NCBI GenBank assembly: GCA_020072815.1
Contig: JAIQGE010000006.1
Location: forward strand, 124,001 to 188,000
Reading direction: 5' to 3'
Source of the DNA: Terriglobia bacterium
GTDB taxonomy: Bacteria; Acidobacteriota; Terriglobia; Terriglobales; Acidobacteriaceae
Length of the DNA stretch: 64,000 bases
Shown: one piece after another, positions 52,680 to 61,080 of the stretch
How positions within the stretch are numbered: the first letter of the stretch is position 1
How the letters are laid out: every line of letters starts with the position of its first letter
Notes under the pieces: model-generated
What the model saw: the letters and a program-made list of their open reading frames with translations, nothing else
Told to the model about the DNA's origin: nothing
The model's database searches: none
Position numbers and translations under genes: made by a program

Positions 52680-53762
52680 ATGAGCATTTTGCGCAAGACA
52701 CAAAGGTTGATCGCGTTGCTGAGCGCGCTGGCATGTCTGCTGGTTGCTTCGGCCGCCATGGCCCAGCAAGGACCGTCAAGCCAAAACCAGAACCGCAACG
52801 CCGCTCAACTCTTCGCCGTATTGCCGGACGGCGCCACCGGTCCGGAAGGCCTGGCGGTTGGCCCGGACGGCAACGTCTACGTGGCCACTTTTGGCTTCAA
52901 CCAGAATGGCGGCGTCACCGGGCTTGGCCAGTTGTACGTGTTCAATCGTGAAGGCCGGTTTCTGCGGCAGGTAAGCATCGCCGGCTCCAGCCCGCATCCG
53001 CTGGGGATCGCCTTTCATCCCCAGACCGGCGCCTTGCTGGTGGCCGACTTCGGCGGAGGCCAGGTCCTCAGCGTTGACCCGCGCACCGGAGCGTCAAAAG
53101 TTTTTATGACCGTCACCGGAAGCTCCGGGCTGAACGCAATCACCTTTGATCAGGCTGGCAACGTTTATGTTTCCGATTCCTTCCAGGGGATCATCTGGAA
53201 GACCGGTTCCGCCGGAGGTCCCGGCACGGCGTGGGTGACCGATGCTTTGCTTACCACCTCGGGTATCCCGCCCTTCGGCGCCAACGGCATGGAGTTCAAC
53301 CACGCAGGCAACACGCTGTTTGTGGCCAACACCGGCAATGACACCGTGGTACAGATTCCGGTCACCAACGGCGCCCCCGGCAAACCTGCGGTGTTTGTGA
53401 ACAGCATCAACGGAGCGGACGGCCTGGCCATTGATGCCCATGACAATCTCTGGGTCGCCGCCAACCAGGGCGACGAAATTGACGTGGTCAGCCCCAGCGG
53501 AAAACTCCTGGCCAAACTCGGCGACTTTGAAGGCGTGGACGGCAACGGCCTGCCCCATGGACTGCTGTTTCCGGCTAGCTTGTCGTTCAGCAACGACGGC
53601 AAGTTTTTGTACATCACCAACCTGGCGCTGGATTTGCGCGTGTTCGGCCTGACGCAGGCGGTTGATTCGCAGTGGTGCGCCCAGGTCCGGCACTTCACCG
53701 TGTCGCGCATGCGCGCGCGCTTCAACGCGCTGGGACAAGGAGATAACGACGGCCACAAGTAA
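52680..53762 (+). CDS. Exported NHL/SMP-30-type beta-propeller protein
   Basis: The 360-residue protein has a signal peptide (RLIALLSALACLLVASAAMA) and a six-bladed propeller-type repeat pattern: GPEGLAVGPDGNVYVATFGF, GIAFHPQTGALLVADFGGG, AITFDQAGNVYVSDSFQG, GMEFNHAGNTLFVANTGND and GLAIDAHDNLWVAANQGD. NHL-type propellers act in binding or as lactonases. GGAGG lies before ATG 52680. The function is unknown. It is co-directional with the MBL gene but 321 bp away. Confidence 0.88.
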   Translation: MSILRKTQRLIALLSALACLLVASAAMAQQGPSSQNQNRNAAQLFAVLPDGATGPEGLAVGPDGNVYVATFGFNQNGGVTGLGQLYVFNREGRFLRQVSIAGSSPHPLGIAFHPQTGALLVADFGGGQVLSVDPRTGASKVFMTVTGSSGLNAITFDQAGNVYVSDSFQGIIWKTGSAGGPGTAWVTDALLTTSGIPPFGANGMEFNHAGNTLFVANTGNDTVVQIPVTNGAPGKPAVFVNSINGADGLAIDAHDNLWVAANQGDEIDVVSPSGKLLAKLGDFEGVDGNGLPHGLLFPASLSFSNDGKFLYITNLALDLRVFGLTQAVDSQWCAQVRHFTVSRMRARFNALGQGDNDGHK

Positions 53763-53780
53763 GCTGAAAGGATCGGAATA

Positions 53781-53898
53781 TCTCACCACAGATCAGCACT
53801 GATGGCACTGATTGTTGAACGTTCTTGCTAACGGCTAATTGCGATTTGCCAATTGCTTTCTTGATCAGTGTCATCCGTGTTCATCAGTGGTAAGTTCG
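53781..53898. repeat. ccactgat inverted pair enclosing heptads
   Basis: caccacagatcagcactgat (53784-53803) and the inverted set gatcagtgtcatccgtgttc followed by atcagtggtaag (53862-53893) flank ctaattgcgatttgccaatt (53826-53845). Same architecture as 7872-8369 and 37161-37308. Confidence 0.65.
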
Positions 53899-54034
53899 AG
53901 CCTTGATCTTCCCCTGAAGGTCATGCCCCCTGATCGGTTGGTAACTGCCCTCCGGTGCTGCGGGCGTGAACAACCGTAACCCTGTGGATGGCGGCGTCCG
54001 GCGTTATTCTTAGCTGCATACAGGAGTTTCCCAC

Positions 54035-55003
54035 ATGACCACACCACTTCATCTGTGGCGCAATTTTGGCGCCGACCGGGATTCTCATCGCCGGTTTCCG
54101 CTGATCATCAGTCTCTTGGCCTTTCTCTTCAGCATGTTTACCATGGGCCTGCTGGGGCAGAGCCGGCAACCACGCAGCCCGCAGACGGCTGCGGCAGCCG
54201 TTCCAGCGGCGTCGTCGGTTGGAATTCGTCATGATCTCAGCGCGTCCCTGGCCGACCTGGAACGCGTTTCGCAGGCTGCGGACACTGACATCGCCGGCCT
54301 GCAAGTGGACAAGTGGGGAGCCGGTTGGACCAAGAGCATCCTCCGCTCCAAGGACCAGCACCAGCAGCAGGCACAGCAGGTGGCCGCGTCACTGCAGCGC
54401 AATCTGCGCGGCGCCATGCCCGGACTCATCCATGATGTCCAGATCGCGCGCGGCAGTCTCTCCTCCACGTTCAAGCTGTATGACAACCTGAGCGTGGTTT
54501 GCGAAGCCCTGGACTCTCTGCTCACCACCGCCGAGTCGCGCGGCAAGAAAGAAGAACTTGCTCCACTCAACGAAGACTACAACGCGCTGATTCGCCTGCG
54601 TCGCGAATTCTCTTCCTATATCCAGACCGCCGCGGTCTCCATGGAAACCAAAGGGCGCATGCCCGCTTACACCGCGACCTCCACGGGCAGCAAGTCCGGT
54701 TCCGGTTCCCATGTGATAACCGGCTCCGATGGCGTGAAGAGGATCGTGGTGGATGACACCGTCCCAGAAAAGAAGCAAAAGTCTGTGCAGCCGGCGAAAC
54801 CTGCCACCAAGTCGGCCGCTGCTCCCGCAGCAGCGCCAGTAGCGCATGCGGCCGCACCTGCGCCGGCCCCGGCAAACGCGCCAGCTCCGGCGCTGGCCGC
54901 TTCATCAGCGCCCGCGCCACAGGCAGCCGCCGCCCCGCGCGCAGCGCCTGCCCCCGAGGCCACACCCAAGAAAAAAGCTACGGTGTACTACACCAATAAC
55001 TAA
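54035..55003 (+). CDS. Exported helical protein with Ala/Pro-rich tail
   Basis: The 322-residue product has an N-terminal hydrophobic segment (FPLIISLLAFLFSMFTMGLL), a four-helix-like domain of ~160 residues (SLADLERVSQAADTDIAG to SSYIQTAAVSM), and a long low-complexity tail of Ala and Pro ending KKKATVYYTNN. I recognise no family. CAGGAG lies 11-14 bases before ATG 54035. Similar proteins occur in acidobacterial genomes, but this is from memory and untested. Confidence 0.65.
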   Translation: MTTPLHLWRNFGADRDSHRRFPLIISLLAFLFSMFTMGLLGQSRQPRSPQTAAAAVPAASSVGIRHDLSASLADLERVSQAADTDIAGLQVDKWGAGWTKSILRSKDQHQQQAQQVAASLQRNLRGAMPGLIHDVQIARGSLSSTFKLYDNLSVVCEALDSLLTTAESRGKKEELAPLNEDYNALIRLRREFSSYIQTAAVSMETKGRMPAYTATSTGSKSGSGSHVITGSDGVKRIVVDDTVPEKKQKSVQPAKPATKSAAAPAAAPVAHAAAPAPAPANAPAPALAASSAPAPQAAAAPRAAPAPEATPKKKATVYYTNN

Positions 55004-55147
55004 GCCCGCCGGGCCAAACCAAGATCCAAGTTGCGTCTTCCGCCAAGATAAGGCCTGAACCCCTGTTTCCGCCTTCCAGCGGAAGCTGATTGGGTTAATT
55101 TTCACCGCCGCGCGCAATCCTGCTATTCTGTTCGGCGCTTCACTCTC

Positions 55148-55924
55148 ATGCTCAGAAACAAATACTTGCCGGCGACCGTGCTGTTGCTGGCTTTGCTGCT
55201 CATCAGCTGCAGCCGGCCGCCGCAGGACTCTGCGTCCGGCGACGCGAAGCAAGCGCCATCTCCGGCCGGAGCCAAATCGCCGGGCGGGCAGAGCGGGAAA
55301 TCGTCGCCGAAAGCCGCCGCATCGCCTGCACCCTCACCGGCAGCCGACGCCACGGAGTGGAGTTTAACCACCGCGGTGGTCAACATCCTGGACAAGGCGC
55401 ACCACACCGGTTCCATCGTCGAGCGCGGGCAGTGCGGCTCGCGCAACATTGTGCAGGTGTACAGCTTCCGTACGCCGGTGACGCTGGAGCCCATGGCCGC
55501 GGCTCTGAACGAAATCAGCCAGCGTTATCCTGACCTGCAATGGCGCGAAGCCGGCGAAGGCCGCGTACGCGTTACCGACGGTTCCGCGCGCGCCGGCTTG
55601 CTGAAAGTTCGCGTGAAAGAGTTTCTGGTGATTGAAGACCGCCCCCCGCAGGCGGCCCTGGCCGCGCTGTGGAAGACCGAAGAAGTTGCCGCGTACATGG
55701 CCAAGCGCCACGTGCGCTTCGCGCGCCAGACCTCCTCGCGTAGCGTGGCTCCGCGCAAGCAGCGTCCCACGGTGGTCCACATGAAGAACGCCACCGTGCA
55801 GGAGATCATGGACCGCATCGTGGATAGTTATCGCGCACCCGCCGGGTCCGGCCTGCACAAAGTGTGGGTGTATCGCGAATGCCAAAGCGGCGCGGAGACC
55901 GTGGTTGAAGTCAGGGTGCAGTGA
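55148..55924 (+). CDS. Putative lipoprotein with STN-like C-terminal part
   Basis: The 258-residue product has a lipoprotein signal peptide (LLLALLLISC, Cys21). A Ser/Ala/Pro-rich linker of ~55 residues precedes a folded part with EWSLTTAVVNILDKAHHTG and a C-terminal segment VVHMKNATVQEIMDRIVDSY. The last segment resembles the short N-terminal (STN) domains of secretins and TonB receptors. The similarity is weak, and no secretin gene is next to it. Confidence 0.65.
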   Translation: MLRNKYLPATVLLLALLLISCSRPPQDSASGDAKQAPSPAGAKSPGGQSGKSSPKAAASPAPSPAADATEWSLTTAVVNILDKAHHTGSIVERGQCGSRNIVQVYSFRTPVTLEPMAAALNEISQRYPDLQWREAGEGRVRVTDGSARAGLLKVRVKEFLVIEDRPPQAALAALWKTEEVAAYMAKRHVRFARQTSSRSVAPRKQRPTVVHMKNATVQEIMDRIVDSYRAPAGSGLHKVWVYRECQSGAETVVEVRVQ

Positions 55925-56037
55925 AGTAAACGCCCAGTGAAGTAAAAGCGCAGTGGAGTAAGTGTGCGGCGCTGGGTTCTGCTGCCGTTTTTTCTTCCCT
56001 ACAGCATCGAATCCCGATATCCTTCCCCATAGTGCCG

Positions 56038-56841
56038 GTGCGAATGACAGTTTTGGCGAGCGGGAGCCGGGGGAACTGCACAGTTCTCTCCAGCGACAAC
56101 GCCAGTATCCTGGTGGACGCCGGTATCTCCTGCCGCGAGACCTTGAAGCGCATGCGGGCCGCCGGCGAAGACCCGGAGCGCCTGCAGGCGATCGTGGTCT
56201 CGCACGAGCACCAGGACCACGTGGCCGGACTGGACGTGCTGGCGCGCAAGCTGAAAGTTCCGGTGTACATCACCGAGTCCACGTACCAGCGGTGGCGTCG
56301 CGAGACCAAAGGCCGCGACGGCAAGCCGGTAACGCTGGAGCGTCGCGAACATTTCCAGGCGGGCCGCAGCTTCACCGTCGCCGACATCAGCGTGACTCCG
56401 TTTACCATTCCCCATGACGCCGCCGATCCCTGCGGCTTTACCTTCAGGACCGCGGGCATCAAGCTGGGTCTGGTGACCGACCTCGGCTACCTGGCTGCCA
56501 ACGTAAAAGAGCACCTGCGCGGCTGCGACGGGCTGATGATTGAGTCCAACCACGACCTGGAGATGCTGCGCAACGGGCCTTATCCGTGGATGGTCAAGCA
56601 GCGCGTCATGTCCCGTGTGGGCCATCTTTCCAATACCGCGCTGGCGGAATTTTTTGCCAAAGACTATGACGGCCAGGCATCGTTCCTGGTGCTGGCGCAT
56701 CTATCTGAACATAACAACCACCCCGAGCTGGCGCGGGAGTCGGCGTATCAGGCCTTAGGCGGCAAGATGAGCCTGTTCCGGTCGGCCTCCATTCATCTGG
56801 CCCACCAGGACAAGCCATTGCATCCCCTCTGCCTCGGGTGA
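56038..56841 (+). CDS. MBL-fold metallohydrolase (WalJ/YycJ-like)
   Basis: The ~267-residue cytoplasmic protein has the MBL motif VVSHEHQDHVAG (near residue 58; the first H-x-H-x-D-H with Glu and Gln in the variable places), ILVDAGISCRET, LGLVTDLGYL and the C-terminal LVLAHLSEHNNHPELA. The last is diagnostic for the YycJ/WalJ group, associated with DNA repair or cell-wall regulation. GTG 56038 gives the family-like start VRMTVLASGSRGN; GTG 56032 and ATG 56044 are alternatives. Confidence 0.88.
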   Translation: MRMTVLASGSRGNCTVLSSDNASILVDAGISCRETLKRMRAAGEDPERLQAIVVSHEHQDHVAGLDVLARKLKVPVYITESTYQRWRRETKGRDGKPVTLERREHFQAGRSFTVADISVTPFTIPHDAADPCGFTFRTAGIKLGLVTDLGYLAANVKEHLRGCDGLMIESNHDLEMLRNGPYPWMVKQRVMSRVGHLSNTALAEFFAKDYDGQASFLVLAHLSEHNNHPELARESAYQALGGKMSLFRSASIHLAHQDKPLHPLCLG

Positions 56842-56901
56842 GAACATAGAGGCAATCTTCCCCAGGGTATTGTGATATAGGGCTTGGATCTAGGGTAGTT
56901 C

Positions 56902-57333
56902 ATGAGCAGCGTTTGTATTGACAGGGTCGTGGGTGAAATCCTTGCTGGCTGGCGGTACGACATTTCAGGCTTGGCGCCTGAAATGCGTGTTGACTACGAG
57001 CAGCATCTGGAGGAGTGTGCCCACTGCCGCGGACGCCAGGTCTTGCACCGCACCATTGATATCGGCCTGATGATTGTCGCCTCGGTTTCCGCCATCATGT
57101 TCCTGGTGGCGTTCGGCGCCGTCCGCCATTTTTCTCCCAAACACGCCATGATCCTGGAGTTGATCGCGCTCGCCGGGTTCCTGTTCTTCAGCATTGTGTG
57201 GCTGATTGTTGCCGTGGCCACCCCCGCCCCGGTGGTGGTGGCTGACGTGGCCCGCATCCAGGCGCGCCGCATCCATGAACGCTTGCCCAACAATATCAAG
57301 GACAAGCTGCCCAAATTACCCAAGAGTCTTTAG
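56902..57333 (+). CDS. Membrane protein with zinc-finger-like H-x3-C-x2-C motif
   Basis: The 143-residue product has an N-terminal cytosolic part with HLEECAHCRG (near residues 35-44), as in anti-sigma-factor zinc fingers. Two hydrophobic helices follow (LMIVASVSAIMFLVAFGAV and LELIALAGFLFFSIVWLIVAVA), then a basic C-terminus (QARRIHERLPNNIKDKL). An anti-sigma role is conceivable, but no ECF sigma gene lies nearby. AGGGTAG precedes ATG 56902. Confidence 0.72.
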   Translation: MSSVCIDRVVGEILAGWRYDISGLAPEMRVDYEQHLEECAHCRGRQVLHRTIDIGLMIVASVSAIMFLVAFGAVRHFSPKHAMILELIALAGFLFFSIVWLIVAVATPAPVVVADVARIQARRIHERLPNNIKDKLPKLPKSL

Positions 57334-57543
57334 AAGAAGGTTTTTCTTTTTGGGGAATTTGTGGGAAGCGGGTTTTCTGAGTAAGGGTTGTGGGGCGAAG
57401 TCTGAAGTAATTCTCAAAGACGGCTAGACGCCAGCTTGCCAGCTTTCTGATTTTGCTCTTGTTTGTTTGGGCGAAACCACGATGGTAGTCGCCTACCAGA
57501 CTCCGCTTTTGCTGAGTACTAAATACTAACTACTAAATACTTG

Positions 57544-58533
57544 CTAGATTTGTAAAGCTCCAATCAAGTCCGTAATCTTCTGCGCCCGATGTTCCACGCA
57601 CCAGCGCTGTAGTCCATCCACAATTTTTTCTGTCGCGCATGGGTCCCAGAAGTTGGCGGTGCCGACTTGGACCGCCGCGGCCCCGGCCAGCATGAACTCC
57701 ACCGCGTCGGTGGCCGTGCTGATTCCGCCCATGCCGATCACCGGTATCTCCACCGTATGCGCCGCTTCATACACCATGCGCAGCGCGATGGGTTTGATGG
57801 CCGGGCCGCTCAGCCCGGCGGTCACGTTGGAGATGCGCGGCTTGCGCGTGTCCGCGTCAATCGCCATGCCCACGAAGGTGTTGACCAGCGAGATGGCGTC
57901 CGCGCCGGCGTTTTCCGCGGCTTTGGCCATGGCCGGAATGCTGGTCACGTTAGGCGACAGCTTCACGATCAGCGGCCGCCGTGACGCCGACTTGCAGTTG
58001 GCCACCAGCTCTTCCAGCATGGTGCGGTTGGTGCCAAACACCATGCCGCCTTCCTGGGTGTTCGGGCATGAGACATTCAGTTCGTAAGCGGTGATGCCCT
58101 CGGCGTCATTGAGAATGTGGATGGTGTCTAGGTAATCTTCGCGCGTGTAGCCGAACACGTTGCAGATCACCACCACGTTGTTCTTGGCCGCCAGCTTGGG
58201 CAGCTTTTCTTCGATGAACGCGCGCGCGCCGATGTTCTGCAGCCCGATGGAATTCAGCATGCCCGCGGCGGTCTCAAACAGGCGGGGCGGCGGGTTGCCG
58301 ACCATGGGCTCCCGCGACAGGCCCTTGGTGACAAAGCCGCCCAGCTTTTCCAGCGTGACAATGTCTTCAAACTCGATGCCGTAGCCGAACGTTCCGGCGG
58401 CGGCGATGATCGGGTTCTTGAAGGTGATCCCGGCAAAGCGCACGCTCAGGTCCGGCTTGCGGCGGCCAGTGTCTTTCGTCTCCGGCTTTTCCGGTTTCTC
58501 CGGTGTCGGCGATGTAGTCGTCGGGGTAGCCAT
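57544..58533 (-). CDS. pyrD: Dihydroorotate dehydrogenase, class 1B catalytic subunit
   Basis: The 329-residue flavoenzyme oxidises dihydroorotate in pyrimidine synthesis. Class 1 features are FKNPIIAAAGTFGYGIEFED, GLSREPMVGNPPPRLFET, and the catalytic base in YELNVSCPNTQEGG (Cys near 155, as in class 1 enzymes). FMN-binding parts are PVIGMGGISTATDAVEFMLA and AAAVQVGTANF. The first ~35 residues are a Pro/Glu/Lys-rich extension (TPTTTSPTPEKPEKPETK). The electron-transfer partner PyrK is not in the window. ATG 58533 was chosen; the upstream extension is unlikely. Confidence 0.94.
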   Translation of the reverse strand: MATPTTTSPTPEKPEKPETKDTGRRKPDLSVRFAGITFKNPIIAAAGTFGYGIEFEDIVTLEKLGGFVTKGLSREPMVGNPPPRLFETAAGMLNSIGLQNIGARAFIEEKLPKLAAKNNVVVICNVFGYTREDYLDTIHILNDAEGITAYELNVSCPNTQEGGMVFGTNRTMLEELVANCKSASRRPLIVKLSPNVTSIPAMAKAAENAGADAISLVNTFVGMAIDADTRKPRISNVTAGLSGPAIKPIALRMVYEAAHTVEIPVIGMGGISTATDAVEFMLAGAAAVQVGTANFWDPCATEKIVDGLQRWCVEHRAQKITDLIGALQI

Positions 58534-58950
58534 CTTGTCTTTTTCTAGTTCAGGCCTTTTGGTTGAGCGCTGATTTAGTTCAAGTCTTAGTCTAAACCGT
58601 TTGCACCCCGGCGACGAACTTTGCCCGGTTCCAGAAGTGCTTGGACTGACAAGCATCGTGTGGCACAGCCGCCCCCGGCTGTGCGCCCACTACCGCTGGT
58701 GAGCTCAGAAGGATTATGTGGCAGGCCCTCTTGCCTGTGCCGGATTTCTGAAGATTGTGGACCGCAGCCGCCCCCAGCTGCGACGCGTCTCAGCCAACAG
58801 CCAAGAGCCAACAGCCAAAAGCCAAGACCCGAATGCATCTTTCTGTCAAAATTTGTAAACACTGCTCTTCGCAGGTGTCCTGGCGGAGATTCCCAGGCAT
58901 CATAGTTCTGTGCCGCACCGACTCCCCTGCGAGGACCGTCAACCACAGTG
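58534..58950. repeat. 417-bp gap with GTGGCACAGCC palindromes
   Basis: Contains gtggcacagccgcccccggc (58661-58680; ends tgtgcg), tgtggcaggccctcttgcct (58720-58739), tgtggaccgcagccgccccc (58757-58776) and a heptad-like block gccaacagccaagagccaac (58793-58812). The palindromes repeat downstream of the DedA-like gene at about 59649-59680. No gene is seen. Confidence 0.6.
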
Positions 58951-59619
58951 ATGCGGAATCTGAATCTCTGGCGCCCGGTCTTATCTGCCGTGTTGGCGGC
59001 CAAGCCGCGGGTCACGCCCTCGACGTCGGTCACATTTTTGCGCCACGTCGGCGGCATTGGCCTGGTTCCCCTGGCTATCCTCGACAGCTCCATCATTCCC
59101 ACCTTTGGCAGCCTTGACTTGCTTACCGCCTGGCTGGCCGCGCTCACGCCCACCCTGTGGCTTTACTACGCTGCCATGAGCACCGTCGGCGCGCTGATCG
59201 GCGCGGTGATTACCTACCGCATGGGCAAAAAAGTGGGCACCGAGTGGATGGAGAAGAAAGTCGGGGCCAAGCGCGTACGCCAGGTGGACGCGTCCATCAA
59301 GCGCTGGGGCTTTGGCGCCATCTTTGTGCCTTGCATCGCGCCGCCGCCGTTTCCCACCTCGTGGTTTTTCCTGGGCGCCGGCGCATTCTCGTTCCCGATG
59401 AAGAAATTCATTATCGCTGTGCTGCTCGGCCGGTCGTTGCGTTACGGACTGCTCACCCTGGTTGCCGAGCATTACGGAAGCCACTTCCTGCGCTATCTTC
59501 GCCACCCCTCGCGCTACATCGTGATTTCGCTGATCGTCAGCGCGTCTCTGATCTTCGCGGCGTATCTGTTTTCAGGAAAAAGGAAGACTTCGTGGCGGGC
59601 GGCGACGACCGGAAGTTGA
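58951..59619 (+). CDS. DedA/VTT-type membrane protein
   Basis: The 222-residue protein has the VTT (SNARE-associated/DedA) layout: HVGGIGLVPLAILDSSIIPT, STVGALIGAVITYRMGKKVG, then a re-entrant region RWGFGAIFVPCIAPPPFPTS and SFPMKKFIIAVLLGRSLRYG, and a final transmembrane helix. DedA-type proteins are lipid scramblases or transporters in the inner membrane. ATG 58951 (or GTG 58948) is preceded by GAGGACC. Confidence 0.88.
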   Translation: MRNLNLWRPVLSAVLAAKPRVTPSTSVTFLRHVGGIGLVPLAILDSSIIPTFGSLDLLTAWLAALTPTLWLYYAAMSTVGALIGAVITYRMGKKVGTEWMEKKVGAKRVRQVDASIKRWGFGAIFVPCIAPPPFPTSWFFLGAGAFSFPMKKFIIAVLLGRSLRYGLLTLVAEHYGSHFLRYLRHPSRYIVISLIVSASLIFAAYLFSGKRKTSWRAATTGS

Positions 59620-59647
59620 CCATGAAACCTAACGCCTGGAGGACACG

Positions 59648-59827
59648 CGTGGCACAGGCACTCCTGCCTGCGCAGGTTTCTGAAGATCGTGCGCCTGGCC
59701 ACCACGCCGGGGCTTTTTATCTCAGCCAATAGCTGATTAGCTTGTCGTTCGATTGCGCGCTTAGCACCAGCAATGATTTTGCCTTCTGCCGTTCCTTTGT
59801 GTTCCTTCGTGTCTTTTGTGGTTAAGC
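59648..59827. repeat. GTGGCACAGGC palindrome and cgaaggacac-type repeat
   Basis: gtggcacaggcactcctgcc (59650-59669) with a ttctgaagatcgtg continuation matches the copy at 58720-58757 in order and content. Further on, tcctttgtgttccttcgtgt then cttttgtggtt (59798-59824) belongs to the family at 4234-4370 and 20621-20745. Confidence 0.55.
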
Positions 59828-59834
59828 TCTTAGG

Positions 59835-59981
59835 TTACTCAAACCACCCGCTGCGATACGCCACCCACCAGCAGAGCACCACCAGGGGTATGGTCAGCGC
59901 CAGGCTCCAGTAGATGGACAAGGTGAAATCGAGCACCAGGCCGAGCGTGATGAACAGCAGCCAGAAAATCTTTCTCTGCAT
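59835..59981 (-). CDS. Small membrane protein (48 aa)
   Basis: Reading the minus strand from ATG 59981 gives a 48-residue protein with a basic start (MQRKIFW), two hydrophobic stretches (LLFITLGLVLDFTLSIYW and LALTIPLVVLCWWVAY) and the end RSGWFE. It starts 7 bases after the stop codon of the next gene upstream (59989), with a purine-rich stretch GCGGAAA before the ATG, so it looks like the second gene of that operon. No known family. Confidence 0.6.
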   Translation of the reverse strand: MQRKIFWLLFITLGLVLDFTLSIYWSLALTIPLVVLCWWVAYRSGWFE

Positions 59982-59988
59982 TTTCCGC

Positions 59989-60393
59989 TCAGCGGTTAGC
60001 TTCCGCGCCGGCGCTTTCTTGCGACGCCGATGTGTCTGCTTCGTCCCGAACGCTGGCCCGCGCCGCCGCGTATTGCCGCTTCAGGTAGGTGTCCACGGCC
60101 GCGGGCTGGTCGGCCAAGTCCTGAGGGAAGGAGATGCTGATGCGGTAGGAGAAGCCGTTGGATTTCTCCATGCCGTACAGCACGATGTTTCCGTCGCGGG
60201 TTTCATATCCGCTGAACTCGTAGCCGGCAGCCGCCACTTCCGGCGTCCAATGCTCGGTGAAGAGATGGTCCTGGCGATGGACAAACGCCAGCCGGCGATG
60301 CTTCTTGAAGATCTTGGCGAAGCGCGCGTTGAGCTCCGCTTCCGCGGCTTGCTGCAAGGCCAGCAGCTTCGACGTCCGGGCAGGCAGGTTCAT
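59989..60393 (-). CDS. Hypothetical protein (134 aa)
   Basis: The product is soluble, with an N-terminal helix (SKLLALQQAAEAELNARFAKIF) and a later mixed region with GYEFSGYETRDGNIVLYGMEKS and FSYRISISFPQ. ATG 60393 follows GAGGTACCC. It has a hydrophilic Glu/Ala/Ser tail. I recognise no family. It probably shares a transcript with the 48-residue membrane protein downstream. Confidence 0.68.
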   Translation of the reverse strand: MNLPARTSKLLALQQAAEAELNARFAKIFKKHRRLAFVHRQDHLFTEHWTPEVAAAGYEFSGYETRDGNIVLYGMEKSNGFSYRISISFPQDLADQPAAVDTYLKRQYAAARASVRDEADTSASQESAGAEANR

Positions 60394-60666
60394 GGGTACC
60401 TCAAAGAGGTAATCATAATAACCCGGAATAGCCAAGAAGGCAGGCCACTGCCACTTTGACCCCGACGATGTTTGTCTTGTTTTTGAGCGGAACTGACTGC
60501 GTGAGCCAACAAGGTAATTCAAACGCCCGCGAGCGGCCCGGAATTCTGAATGGGGCCCTGCAAACAATGCAAGGGACTGGACACTCGATCCGGGCCGCTG
60601 CTTACCGCCGGCCTAACGCTGCGTGAGCGAACTTTGTCGTGCCGAGCGGCGCGGGGAGATTGGAGC

Positions 60667-61080
60667 CTACGACTTGCTGGCCACCATCGGAGAAAAATGC
60701 TGCACGTAGTTCCACCCAGAGTGAAGCTTCTTCTCGTTCGGATGGCGATTCAGGATATGGTCAACGTCCTCCTGCACCTGGGGAATGAGCCCTGGATAGT
60801 CCAAGGGCCCGTACACCAGAGTGCTGAGGTCGATGGGCGTGGGCTGCCACTCGTCAGTGGCCGCGAGCGAGTAGATCTCGCGCACTGTTTCCAGCGCGCG
60901 TTGCGAAGTCCTGGCTTGTGAAATCAAGAAACGCAGGAAAAACGACCTGGCGGGATGGGGCAAATCCAACCCGAGTGCAAAGAGAATGAATTGTTTCGCG
61001 GTTTCGCGTGCCGGGTTCATATGTCGATCAACCTTTCCTGGCGTTTTGGAATCGCCAAAATTCGTGCTGAAAGCGTCCAT
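60667..61080 (-). CDS. Hypothetical protein (137 aa), second gene of a coupled pair
   Basis: The product has no membrane segment; it contains RETAKQFILFALGLDLPHPA, a Leu-rich helical middle and LHSGWNYVQHFSPMVASKS at the end. Its ATG (61080-61078) overlaps the stop codon of the preceding gene (TGATG), so translation is probably coupled. No known domain. Confidence 0.62.
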   Translation of the reverse strand: MDAFSTNFGDSKTPGKVDRHMNPARETAKQFILFALGLDLPHPARSFFLRFLISQARTSQRALETVREIYSLAATDEWQPTPIDLSTLVYGPLDYPGLIPQVQEDVDHILNRHPNEKKLHSGWNYVQHFSPMVASKS

